Positions 1 through 8,280 of a stretch of 64,000 nucleotides of DNA are shown here, piece after piece. This DNA comes from Sinomonas cyclohexanicum (GTDB taxonomy: Bacteria > Actinomycetota > Actinomycetes > Actinomycetales > Micrococcaceae), in contig NZ_AP024525.1 of NCBI RefSeq assembly GCF_020886775.1, positions 3,844,001 through 3,908,000 of the forward strand, given 5' to 3'. Each line of letters opens with the position of its first letter. Position 1 is the stretch's first letter. Below the pieces are notes generated by a model that was given only the letters and a program-made list of their open reading frames with translations, ran no database searches and was not told the DNA's origin. Position numbers and translations under genes: made by a program.

Positions 1-1193
1 TGGCCCACCATCTCCCGCACGCGCCGCAGGGGCACCGGACCGCCCCACGCCCCGCGGAGGCCCGGCGCGAGACGCGGGCGTGGCGCATCGGTGGGCAGGA
101 GCGCGTACAGGAGGCCGCCGAGCTCGAAGGACAGCGCGTCCGGGGGCAGGCCGGGATCACCCCGGCCCGGGCTCGCGTCCAGCACCGCGAGGTACACGGA
201 CTCGGGCAGCGCGGTGTGCATCTGGTCCCCGAGGAGGCGCGCGGCGTCGTCGTGCCCGGCGAGGACCAGGGCGACGAGCATGCCGTCGCTGCGGGAGCGC
301 TCGTCCTCGGCGTGCCGCAGCGCGGCCGCCCGGTGCGCGAGCAGAGTCGACGCCGTGAGGAACAGGTGCCGCTCGGCCGGGGCGAGCTGGCCGCCGCGCC
401 CCACGGCCAGGTACGCGCCGCTCGTGCCGCCGTCCGAGACGGGGTAGAGGGCCGCCGGCCCGGAGGCCAGGTGGACGTTGGCGGTCGCGCCGCGCCCGGC
501 GGCCTGGAGGGCGCCGGCCTCTCGGTGTAGCTCGTCGAGCAGCCCCGGCGGCAGCGCGCCGGAGCCTCCGCCCGGGGCGCACGACGGCGTGCCCTCGCCC
601 CCCGGGAGGTACGCCACCCAAGTGCCGAGAGCGTGGGCGAGCTCGCGGACGATGGCGGGCTCGGCGTCGTCCTTCGCGGCAGCCCGGGTGAGCGCGACCT
701 GGAGTCCGAGCAGCGCGGTGAGCTCCGCCTCTCCCCCGCGGCGCACGAGCTCCCAGTACGCCCGCGAGACGGCGAGGAACGGCGACTCGCGCGGGACGGT
801 CAGGAGCGGGAGCCCCGCCTCGACGCACGCCTCGCGGAGCTCGTCGGGGACCATGTCATGCCCCGAACCGAGGCCGAGGCCCAGGGCGGCCACCCGGCCC
901 CCGACGAGCCTCGCCACGTAGGCGCGGGCGGCCTCGGCGCGCTCCGCCGGGCCTCCGTCGCGGCCAAGGATCTGCATCCCGACCGTGAGGAGCAGCTCGC
1001 CGCCGTCGAGGAACACGGTCGGGTCCTCGAGCTCGGAGACGTGCACGCCCGTGAGCTCGACCCGCGGGAGCGGGACGGGCCAGAAGGGGACGAGGTCGCC
1101 TTGGGCGGCGTCCGCGAGCTGCGCGAGCGTGATCACCAGTGGCCTCGGGCCGAGGTCGTCGAGGATTGTGCATTGAGTCCCATCGACGCCCAT
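1..1193 (-). CDS. PucR-family transcriptional regulator (3' end outside window)
   Basis: The reading frame stays open from 1193 to the left edge, giving about 397 residues without a stop. The N-terminus matches the PucR sensing domain: VHVSELEDP at about residues 50-58, followed by GGELLLT. The middle resembles the GGDEF-like part of the family (GGLLYALLPT). The C-terminal PucR helix-turn-helix would lie beyond base 1, so DNA binding is inferred from the family. The start could be the ATG at 1193 or an in-frame GTG at 1136; the latter begins closer to the conserved domain. It is divergent from the gabT cluster with a palindrome between them, which suggests it controls that cluster, as PucR-type proteins often do for nitrogen-compound catabolism. 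Confidence 0.82.
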   Translation of the reverse strand, partial: MGVDGTQCTILDDLGPRPLVITLAQLADAAQGDLVPFWPVPLPRVELTGVHVSELEDPTVFLDGGELLLTVGMQILGRDGGPAERAEAARAYVARLVGGRVAALGLGLGSGHDMVPDELREACVEAGLPLLTVPRESPFLAVSRAYWELVRRGGEAELTALLGLQVALTRAAAKDDAEPAIVRELAHALGTWVAYLPGGEGTPSCAPGGGSGALPPGLLDELHREAGALQAAGRGATANVHLASGPAALYPVSDGGTSGAYLAVGRGGQLAPAERHLFLTASTLLAHRAAALRHAEDERSRSDGMLVALVLAGHDDAARLLGDQMHTALPESVYLAVLDASPGRGDPGLPPDALSFELGGLLYALLPTDAPRPRLAPGLRGAWGGPVPLRRVREMVG

Positions 1194-1237
1194 TATGGGC
1201 CAGATCATCCAAGGACGGGAGGGCCACACGACCCTAC

Positions 1238-1253
1238 TGTGGTCTCAACCACA
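1238..1253. promoter_or_regulatory. Palindromic operator candidate between pucR and gabT
   Basis: TGTGGT and ACCACA form perfect 6-bp arms around the spacer CTCA. It sits in the 85-bp divergent region, 25 bp upstream of the gabT start. A role as the binding site of the adjacent PucR regulator is inferred from position and symmetry. Confidence 0.5.
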
Positions 1254-1278
1254 TCACTTCACCTCCTGGGAGGACCCC

Positions 1279-2742
1279 ATGACCGCCACGACCGACGCCG
1301 CCGCCGTCGCCCCTTCCGCCGATCCCACGGCCGTTCCCCAGCGCGCCCGCCGGCTCGCGACTTCACTGCCCGGGCCCCGCTCCCGCGAGCTCGAAGCCGA
1401 GCGCCGCCGCCACGTCACCGAGGGCTTCGGCGTGACGCTGCCGGTGTTCATCGACCGCGCCGAGGGCTCGCTGCTCGTGGACGTGGACGGCAACCGCATC
1501 ATCGACTTCGCGTCCGGCATCGCCGTGACGAGCGTGGGCGCAGCGAACCCGCGCGTGGCCGAGCGCGCCGCGGCGCAGCTGGCCCGCTTCACGCACACGT
1601 GCTTCATGGTCACGGAGTACTCGTCGTTCACCGAGGTCTGCGCGTGGCTCAACGAGCACACGCCGGGTGACTTCGAGAAGCGCACGGCGCTGTTCTCGAC
1701 CGGCGCGGAGGCCGTGGAGAACGCGGTCAAGATCGCCCGCTCCGCGACCCGCCGCCCCCACGTCCTCGTGTTCGACGACGCCTACCACGGCCGCACACAG
1801 CTCACCATGGCCATGACGGCCAAGGTGAACCCTTACCGGCTCAACTTCGGCCCGCTGCCGGGCTCGGTGTTCCGAGGCCCGACGGCGCCCGCGCACCTCG
1901 CGCCGGCCGATCCGGCTGGTTCCGCCGCCTTCGTCGCGGAGGCCCTCGCCGGCGTCGAGGCGGTCCTCGCCGAGGCCGGTCCCGAGACGTTCGCGGCCAT
2001 GGTCATCGAGCCGATCCAGGGCGAGGGCGGGTTCGTGGTCCACGCTCCCGGCTTCCTCGCTGGACTGCGCGAGATCGCGACACGGCACGGGATCGTGCTC
2101 GTGATCGACGAGATCCAGGCCGGCATGGGACGCACCGGCGCCCTGTTCGCCTCCGAGCACGACGGCATTGCCGGGGACATCACCCTCTCGGCGAAGGCGC
2201 TCGGCGCGGGCCTGCCGCTCTCCGCGGTGACCGGCCGAGCCGAGCTCATGAACGCCGTCCACGCGGGTGGGCTCGGCGGCACGTACGCGGGCAACCCCGT
2301 AGCGTGCGAGGCCGCCCTCGCGGTGTTCGAACTTCTCGAGGACGGTTCGCTGCTCGCGGGGGCGCGAGCCGTCGAGAAGGCGGTGCGGGAGCGCTTCGAG
2401 CCGCTTCTCGCGCACGACGGCGCCGGGCGGACTCCCGCGGGGAGCGTCGCCTCGGGCAGCGTCCCTGCCAGCAGCGTCCCGGCCAGCAGCGTCCCGGCGG
2501 GCATCGTCTCCGTCCGGGGACGGGGCGCCATGATGGCCATCGAGTTCGGTGACGCCTCGGGCCCGCGTCCGGACATCGCGAAGGCCGCTGCCGCCGCCGC
2601 GAACGCCGCCGGCGTCCTCACCCTCACATGCGGCACCCACGGCAACGTCATCCGCCTGCTCCCGCCGCTTGTCATCGAGCCCGAGGTCCTCGAGGAGGGA
2701 CTCGACGTGCTCGAGGCCGCCATCCGCGGGGCGCTCTCGTGA
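1279..2742 (+). CDS. gabT: 4-aminobutyrate (5-aminovalerate) aminotransferase
   Basis: A 487-residue class III PLP aminotransferase. It transfers the amino group of GABA, or of 5-aminovalerate, to 2-oxoglutarate. Visible motifs are FSTGAEAVENAVKIAR, DDAYHGRT, the cofactor-site VIDEIQAGMGRTG, and the Schiff-base lysine in SAKALGAG (about Lys306). The ATG at 1279 is chosen because GGGAGGA lies just upstream; the open frame continues to 1195 but without family-like sequence. Residues about 390-414 hold a low-complexity insert with repeated SVPAS units, absent from typical GabT of about 450 residues. It heads the run gabT, CoA-transferase, glutaryl-CoA dehydrogenase, aldehyde dehydrogenase, which favours a 5-aminovalerate/glutarate role alongside GABA. 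Confidence 0.93.
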   Translation: MTATTDAAAVAPSADPTAVPQRARRLATSLPGPRSRELEAERRRHVTEGFGVTLPVFIDRAEGSLLVDVDGNRIIDFASGIAVTSVGAANPRVAERAAAQLARFTHTCFMVTEYSSFTEVCAWLNEHTPGDFEKRTALFSTGAEAVENAVKIARSATRRPHVLVFDDAYHGRTQLTMAMTAKVNPYRLNFGPLPGSVFRGPTAPAHLAPADPAGSAAFVAEALAGVEAVLAEAGPETFAAMVIEPIQGEGGFVVHAPGFLAGLREIATRHGIVLVIDEIQAGMGRTGALFASEHDGIAGDITLSAKALGAGLPLSAVTGRAELMNAVHAGGLGGTYAGNPVACEAALAVFELLEDGSLLAGARAVEKAVRERFEPLLAHDGAGRTPAGSVASGSVPASSVPASSVPAGIVSVRGRGAMMAIEFGDASGPRPDIAKAAAAAANAAGVLTLTCGTHGNVIRLLPPLVIEPEVLEEGLDVLEAAIRGALS

Positions 2743-4082
2743 GCTCCTCGCGGGACACCAGGCCACGCGGCGGGGCGGCGGGCGGCGGGGCGGCGGCGGG
2801 CGGGGGGCCCACGGGCGGCGACCACGCGCCGTCGCCCGCCGCGAGCCCCGAGAACACCGCCACTTCTGGACAAAACCTCCGTCTACGGCAGGGGGTATTG
2901 TCCACAACGCGTGGCATTCCCGCCGGCACGGCCCCGCTCGAGGGGATCCTCGTGGCGGACTTCTCCCGCGTGCTCGCAGGGCCGCTGGCCTCGATGACGC
3001 TCGCGGACCTCGGGGCGCGGGTGGTGAAGGTCGAGCGGCCCGGCGCCGGGGACGACACGCGGCATTGGGGGCCACCGTTCTCTGCGACGGGGGCAACCTA
3101 CTTCGAGAGCGTGAACCGGAACAAGGAGTCGGTCGAGCTGGACCTGGCCGACCCCGAGGACCTCGCGCTCGCACGGGAGCTCGCGCTGCGGGCGGACGTG
3201 CTTGTGGAGAACTTCAAGCCCGGCGGCCTCGAGAAGCTGGGCCTCGGGTACGAGGCGCTCGCGGCGGAGAACCCGGGGCTCGTGTACGCGTCGATTTCGG
3301 GGTTCGGATCCGCGGGCGGACGGGACCTGCCCGGGTACGACTTCATCGTCCAGGCCCTCGGCGGGCTCATGTCCATCACGGGCCACCCGGACACGGTGCC
3401 GGGCGGCGGACCGGTCAAGGCCGGCGTCGCGCTCGTGGACGTGCTCACAGCGAAAGACGCGACGATCGGCATCCTCGCAGCCCTCGCCGAGCGGGCCCGC
3501 ACGGGCCGCGGTCGGCGAGTCGAGGTGAACCTGCTCTCCTCCTTGCAGGGGGCGCTGGCGAACCAGGCCCAGGCACACCTCGGCGCTGGGGTCACGCCGG
3601 GCCGGATGGGGAACGACCACCCCTCGATCGTGCCGTACCAGCTCCTCGCGACCGCCGACGCGCCGCTGGCCGTGGCCGCCGGGAACGACGGGCAGTTCGC
3701 CCGGCTGTGCGAAGCGATCGGCGCCCCCGAGCTGGCCGCGGACCCGCGGTTCGCCACGAACAAGGCGCGCGTGGCGCACCGGGCAGAGCTGGTCCCGCTG
3801 CTCGAGGCCGCGCTGGCCACCGCCAGCGCAGAGGTGTGGCAGGACAAGCTCACCGGACTCGGGATCCCGTGCGGCCGGGTCGCCGGGATCGGGGAGGGCA
3901 TCAGCTACGCGGAGTCCCTCGGCCTCGAGCCGACCATCGAGGTCCGCGACCGCTCCGGGGCCGCGGTGGGCCGGCAGGTCCGCCACCCGATCACGTGGAC
4001 CCCGCCGCTGCCGCCCCGCACCCAGGCCCCGCCCGCGCTGGGAGCCGACACGGCCGACGTCGTGCGCTGGCTCCGCGAGTAG
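2739..4082 (+). CDS. CaiB/BaiF class III CoA-transferase, probably glutarate CoA-transferase
   Basis: A class III CoA-transferase that would move CoA from a donor such as succinyl-CoA to a dicarboxylate. The conserved core begins near residue 66 (ADFSRVLAGPLAS), and the likely nucleophilic aspartate is in ALVDVLTAKDA (about Asp234). Its place directly before glutaryl-CoA dehydrogenase points to a SugCT-like role activating glutarate; that substrate is an inference. The GTG at 2739 overlaps the gabT stop (GTGA), implying coupled translation, but it adds about 65 glycine-rich residues to a family normally near 400. A TTG at 2898 behind a purine-rich stretch would give a more typical length. The start is therefore uncertain; the end is firm. 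Confidence 0.85.
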   Translation: MSSSRDTRPRGGAAGGGAAAGGGPTGGDHAPSPAASPENTATSGQNLRLRQGVLSTTRGIPAGTAPLEGILVADFSRVLAGPLASMTLADLGARVVKVERPGAGDDTRHWGPPFSATGATYFESVNRNKESVELDLADPEDLALARELALRADVLVENFKPGGLEKLGLGYEALAAENPGLVYASISGFGSAGGRDLPGYDFIVQALGGLMSITGHPDTVPGGGPVKAGVALVDVLTAKDATIGILAALAERARTGRGRRVEVNLLSSLQGALANQAQAHLGAGVTPGRMGNDHPSIVPYQLLATADAPLAVAAGNDGQFARLCEAIGAPELAADPRFATNKARVAHRAELVPLLEAALATASAEVWQDKLTGLGIPCGRVAGIGEGISYAESLGLEPTIEVRDRSGAAVGRQVRHPITWTPPLPPRTQAPPALGADTADVVRWLRE

Positions 4083-4115
4083 CCGCACCGCCCGCTCCCC
4101 CACCACCCCTCCTGT

Positions 4116-4219
4116 GTTGCGGGGTCCCTGGCGGGGCGTTGCGGGGTCCCTGGTCACGACCAGCGACCCCGCAAGCGGCCGCCAAAGACCCCGCAACCAG
4201 CTGACAGAGACCCCACAAC
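4116..4219. repeat. Phased 22-bp repeat cluster with an internal long hairpin
   Basis: Two copies of GTTGCGGGGTCCCTGG lie at 4116 and 4138. Three inverted copies (GACCCCGCAA or GACCCCACAAC) lie at 4165, 4187 and 4209. All same-strand neighbours are 22 bp apart. The copies at 4138 and 4165 face each other across TGGTC-AC-GACCA and form a nearly continuous stem. The cluster fills the gap before the glutaryl-CoA dehydrogenase gene. It could be an operator array or a mobile-type intergenic repeat; no T-run argues against a simple terminator. Confidence 0.75.
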
Positions 4220-4235
4220 GTGAAAGGACCCACCG

Positions 4236-5471
4236 ATGACTGCCACCGCTAGCCTTGCGGGCATGGACACTGCCGCAGGCACCAACAGCACCGACCGCAC
4301 CCCCGACCCCGCGGACCTGATCTCGTTCGACTCCCTCCTCACGGACGAGGAGCTTGCCCTGCGCGACCGCGTCCGGGCATTCGTCACTGCCGAGATCAAG
4401 CCGAACATCGCCCGCTGGTACGAGGAGGCCCGCTTCCCGCTCGAGATCGTGCCGGAGATGGCGCGGCTCGGCCTGCTCGGCATGCACCTGAAGGGCTACG
4501 GCTGCGCTGGCCGCTCGGCGGTCGAGTACGGCCTGGCCGGTGCCGAGCTCGAGGCCGGCGACTCCGGCCTGCGCACCTTTGTCAGTGTGCAGGGCTCGCT
4601 CGCGATGTCCGCGATCTACAAGCACGGCTCCGAGGAGCAGAAGCAGGAATGGCTCCCGCAGATGGCGGCCGGGGAGGCGATCGGCTGCTTCGGCCTCACC
4701 GAGCCCACCGCAGGCTCCGACCCCGGGTCGATGACCACCTACGCCCGCCGCGACGGCACCGGGCCCACCGCGGACTGGATCCTCACCGGCAAGAAGCGCT
4801 GGATCGGCTTGGCCAACGTCGCCAAGGTCGCGGTCATCTGGGCGATGACCGACGACGGCGTGCGCGGCTTCGTCGTGCCCACAGCCACCCCGGGCTACAC
4901 GGCCACCCCGATCGAGCCCAAGCTCTCCATGCGCGCGTCGATCCAGTGCGAGATCGAGCTCGACGAGGTCCGCCTCCCCCACGACGCCGTCCTGCCGAAC
5001 GTCACCGGCCTCAAGGGTCCCTTCTCGTGCCTGAACGAGGCCCGCTACGGCATCATCTGGGGCTCCATGGGCGCCGCCCGGGACGCCTTCGAGGACGCCC
5101 TGGCCTACTCCAAGGAGCGCCTCCAGTTCGGCAGGCCGCTCGCCGGCTACCAGCTCACGCAGCAGAAGCTCGTGGACATGGCCCTGGAGATCAACAAGGG
5201 CTTCCTGCTCGCCCTGCACCTCGGACGGCTCAAGGACGCCGGGAAACTCCAGCACCACCAGATCTCCGTGGGCAAGCTCAACAACTGCCGTGAGGCCATC
5301 GAGATCGCCCGCGAGGCCCGCACCATCCTCGGGGGCAACGGCATCACTCTCGAGCACTCGCCCCTGCGCCACGCCAACAACCTCGAATCCGTGCGCACCT
5401 ACGAGGGCACCGACGAGGTCCACACCCTCATCCTCGGCCAGAAGCTCACCGGAGAGGCGGCCTTCCGGTGA
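4236..5471 (+). CDS. gcdH: Glutaryl-CoA dehydrogenase
   Basis: A 411-residue acyl-CoA dehydrogenase fold that oxidises and decarboxylates glutaryl-CoA to crotonyl-CoA. Family hallmarks are GMHLKGYGCAG near residue 87, the FAD-binding CFGLTEPTAGSDPGSM, the arginine in NEARYGIIWG, and the catalytic glutamate in RTYEGTDEVH (about Glu390). The TYEGT context is characteristic of the glutaryl-CoA members rather than short-chain dehydrogenases. The ATG at 4236 follows a GAAAGGA ribosome site; an internal ATG at 4263 is possible. It is followed by the aldehyde dehydrogenase through a GTGA overlap, so the two are translationally coupled. Confidence 0.93.
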   Translation: MTATASLAGMDTAAGTNSTDRTPDPADLISFDSLLTDEELALRDRVRAFVTAEIKPNIARWYEEARFPLEIVPEMARLGLLGMHLKGYGCAGRSAVEYGLAGAELEAGDSGLRTFVSVQGSLAMSAIYKHGSEEQKQEWLPQMAAGEAIGCFGLTEPTAGSDPGSMTTYARRDGTGPTADWILTGKKRWIGLANVAKVAVIWAMTDDGVRGFVVPTATPGYTATPIEPKLSMRASIQCEIELDEVRLPHDAVLPNVTGLKGPFSCLNEARYGIIWGSMGAARDAFEDALAYSKERLQFGRPLAGYQLTQQKLVDMALEINKGFLLALHLGRLKDAGKLQHHQISVGKLNNCREAIEIAREARTILGGNGITLEHSPLRHANNLESVRTYEGTDEVHTLILGQKLTGEAAFR

Positions 5472-6964
5472 CCGCGGCAGTAGAGACCGCGCACGACGGC
5501 GCTCTGGTCGCCCCAGGCGCGGACGCCCCCGTGGCGCTGCGCCTCCTCATCGGCGGCGAATGGGTGGCCGGCAGCGGCGCGCCGCTCGTCTCCCGTAACC
5601 CGGCCCGACCCCAGCAGGTGGTGGCGGAGGGCACCCAAGCCGTTCCGGCCGACGTCGTGCGTGCCATGAGCGCCGCCCGCGCCGCACAGCGCGAGTGGGG
5701 TCTCACGCCGATCCACGAGCGCGGCGCCGTCCTGGCCCGCGCGGCGGCCGCGCTCGAGGCTCGCGCGGACCAGTACGGACTCGAGCTGGCCCGCGAGGAG
5801 GGCAAGACCCTCGCCGAGGGCCGCGGCGAGGTGCTGCGCGCGGCGCAGATCCTGCGCTACTACGCCGGCGAGGGCGACCGCACGGCCGGGGAGCACTTCG
5901 CGTCCCCGCGCCGCGGCGAGCGGATCATCGTCACGCGCAAGCCGCTGGGGGTGGTGGGGATCGTGACCCCGTTCAACTTCCCCATCGCGATCCCGGCGTG
6001 GAAGATCGCCCCCGCGCTCGTATACGGGAACGCGGTGGTGTGGAAGCCGGCGTCGACCGTGCCGCTGCTCGCGATGCGGTTCGCGGAGGCCCTCGTGGAA
6101 GGCGGGCTGCCCGCCGGGGTGCTCAACCTGCTCATCGGCCCGGGCGCGCTCGGGACCGAGCTCGTGCGGCACGCGGACCTGGACGGGCTCTCCTTCACCG
6201 GCTCGACCGGCGTGGGCCGCACCCTCGCGGGGGAGGCCGCCTCGCGCGGCGTCCCGTTCCAGGGCGAAATGGGCGGGAAGAACGCGGCGATCGTGCTCGC
6301 GGACGCGGACCTGGACCTCGCCGCCGAGCAGGTCCTGTTCGGGGCCTTCCGCTCGACGGGGCAGAAGTGCACCGCGACGTCGCGGCTCGTGCTGGCCGAC
6401 GAGATCGCGGACGAGTTCCTCGCCAAGCTTGCGCTGCGGCTCGACGCGTGGCGCGTGGGCGACCCCAGCGACCCCGGGACACACATGGGCCCGCTCGTGA
6501 CCGAGGCGGCCGCGGCGGGCGTACGCGACGCCGTCGCCGCCGCAGAGGCCGACGGCGCCCGGGTGGCCTACCGGGGCCAGGCGCCCGCGGGCGGCGCCTT
6601 CCTCGAACCGACGGTCCTCGAGATCCCGGATGCTGATGCCTCCACCAACATCGCCTGGTGCGAGGAACTCTTCGGGCCGGTGCTCGCGGTGCGCCGCGCG
6701 GCGTCGACCGAGGAAGCGTTCGCCCTCGCGGAGGACTCGGAGTTCGGGCTGACCGCGGCCCTGTTCACGCGGGACATCGCCACCGCGCTCGACGCGGTGG
6801 ACGCGCTCGACGTCGGCATCCTGCACGTCAACTCCGAATCCGCCGGCGCCGACCCGCACGTGCCGTTCGGCGGGGCGAAGAAGTCCGGCTACGGCCCCAA
6901 GGAGCAGGGCGCGGCCGCGAAGGAGTTCTTCACGCACACCACCACGGTGTACCTGCGGGGGTAA
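5468..6964 (+). CDS. gabD: NAD(P)-dependent semialdehyde dehydrogenase (succinate/glutarate semialdehyde)
   Basis: A 498-residue aldehyde dehydrogenase superfamily enzyme. It has the nucleotide-site sequence TPFNFPIAIPAWK, the general-base glutamate in GEMGGKN (about Glu267), and the catalytic cysteine in GQKCTATSR (about Cys301). The GTG start at 5468 overlaps the previous stop. Linked to gabT it would oxidise succinate semialdehyde or glutarate semialdehyde; which one cannot be read from sequence. The sequence also resembles alpha-ketoglutarate semialdehyde dehydrogenases, so the gabD symbol reflects context more than a firm orthology call. Confidence 0.85.
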   Translation: MTAAVETAHDGALVAPGADAPVALRLLIGGEWVAGSGAPLVSRNPARPQQVVAEGTQAVPADVVRAMSAARAAQREWGLTPIHERGAVLARAAAALEARADQYGLELAREEGKTLAEGRGEVLRAAQILRYYAGEGDRTAGEHFASPRRGERIIVTRKPLGVVGIVTPFNFPIAIPAWKIAPALVYGNAVVWKPASTVPLLAMRFAEALVEGGLPAGVLNLLIGPGALGTELVRHADLDGLSFTGSTGVGRTLAGEAASRGVPFQGEMGGKNAAIVLADADLDLAAEQVLFGAFRSTGQKCTATSRLVLADEIADEFLAKLALRLDAWRVGDPSDPGTHMGPLVTEAAAAGVRDAVAAAEADGARVAYRGQAPAGGAFLEPTVLEIPDADASTNIAWCEELFGPVLAVRRAASTEEAFALAEDSEFGLTAALFTRDIATALDAVDALDVGILHVNSESAGADPHVPFGGAKKSGYGPKEQGAAAKEFFTHTTTVYLRG

Positions 6965-6990
6965 CCCGGGCCGCGCCGTCGTCCTCCACC

Positions 6991-8268
6991 TCAGGCCCCC
7001 TCGGTGCGCCTCCGGCGGAGCACGACGGCGCGCCCCGCCAGCCCTATCGCGAACATCACCACGCCCGCGACGACGGACTGCCAGGGCAGGGTCGCGACGA
7101 GCGCGAGGCACCCGAGCGCGCCGAGGACGTTGAGCGCGCGCGGCCACCGCCTGTCCGCGGCGGGCTGGGTGAAGGCCGAGGCGTTCGCGACCGCGTAGTA
7201 CACGAGCACCCCGAACGACGAGAAGCCGATGACCCCGCGCAGGTCTGTGGCCAGCAGGAGCACGCTCACGACGACGGCGAGGGCCATCTCGGCGTGGTGC
7301 GGCACCTTGTGCACGGGGTGGACGGCACCGAGCCAGGCGGGCAAGTCCCGCTCCCGCGCCATGGCCAGGCTCGTACGCCCGATCCCGGCGATGAGCGCCA
7401 GCAGCGCGCCGAGGCTCGCGACCGCGCCCCCGATCCGCACCACCGGTCCGAGCCCGTCGAGGCCGACAGCGTGCGCGGCGTCCGCGAGCGGCGCGGCGGA
7501 CGCCGCGAGGCCGGCTGGCCCGGCGGCCGCCAGTGCTGTGACACCCACCGCCGCATAGACCACAACGGCGATGCCCAGCGCGAGCGGGATGGCCCGCGGG
7601 ATGGTCGTGCGCGGGTTCCGGACCTCCTCGCCCATCGTCGCGATCCGCGCGTAGCCGGCGAAGGCGAAGAACAGCAGCCCGGCGGCCTGCAGGACCCCGT
7701 ACACGCCGCCGGATCCCGCCGGCTCACCGGATGCGGAGGCGATAACCCCGAGGCCTGCGTGCCCGCTCGCCCAGAGGCCGATCACCAGCACGGCCAGTGC
7801 CGCGAGGGTGATCGTCACGAGGATCCGCGTCAGCTGCGCGGTGCGCGTCACGCCCCGATAGTTGAGCGCCGCGAGCGCGAGGACGGCGGCCACCGCCACG
7901 AGACGCTGGAGCCATTCCGCACCCGGCACCGCATAGCTGGCGAAGGTCAGCGCCATGGCCGCGCACGAGGCGGTCTTGCCGATCACAAACCCCCACCCGG
8001 CAGTGAACCCCCACCCGGGCCCGAGTCGCTCGCGCCCGTAGACGTACGTCCCGCCCGAGGTCGGGTAGGCGGCCGCGAGCTGCGCGGAGGCCACGGCGTT
8101 GCAGTAGGCCACGACGGCGGCGATCGCCAGGCCCAGGAGCAGCCACGACCCCGCGGCACGGGCAGCCGGCCCGAACGCCGCGAACACGCCGGCACCGATC
8201 ATCGAGCCGAGGCCGATCACAACGGCGTCGGCGAGCCCGAGCCGCCGGTCAAGCTGGGGATGAGTCAC
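6991..8268 (-). CDS. APC-superfamily amino acid/amine permease
   Basis: A 425-residue, almost wholly hydrophobic protein with about 12 predicted membrane helices. The first helix carries the APC signature GLGSMIGAGVFAAFGPAA near residues 19-36, used for binding substrate carboxyl and amino groups. It should import an amino acid or amine across the cytoplasmic membrane; the substrate is not readable. The GTG start at 8268 lies 12 bp after the stop of the PucR gene on the same strand, so the regulator and transporter are likely co-transcribed. Its 3' end converges with the semialdehyde dehydrogenase gene, leaving 26 bp between them. Confidence 0.88.
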   Translation of the reverse strand: MTHPQLDRRLGLADAVVIGLGSMIGAGVFAAFGPAARAAGSWLLLGLAIAAVVAYCNAVASAQLAAAYPTSGGTYVYGRERLGPGWGFTAGWGFVIGKTASCAAMALTFASYAVPGAEWLQRLVAVAAVLALAALNYRGVTRTAQLTRILVTITLAALAVLVIGLWASGHAGLGVIASASGEPAGSGGVYGVLQAAGLLFFAFAGYARIATMGEEVRNPRTTIPRAIPLALGIAVVVYAAVGVTALAAAGPAGLAASAAPLADAAHAVGLDGLGPVVRIGGAVASLGALLALIAGIGRTSLAMARERDLPAWLGAVHPVHKVPHHAEMALAVVVSVLLLATDLRGVIGFSSFGVLVYYAVANASAFTQPAADRRWPRALNVLGALGCLALVATLPWQSVVAGVVMFAIGLAGRAVVLRRRRTEGA

Positions 8269-8280
8269 AGTGCATGTATA

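Noticed and set aside
1195-1278. An extended N-terminus for GabT from the ATG at 1195
   Set aside because: The added residues are not family-like, cover the operator palindrome, and lack a ribosome site, while the ATG at 1279 has a strong one.
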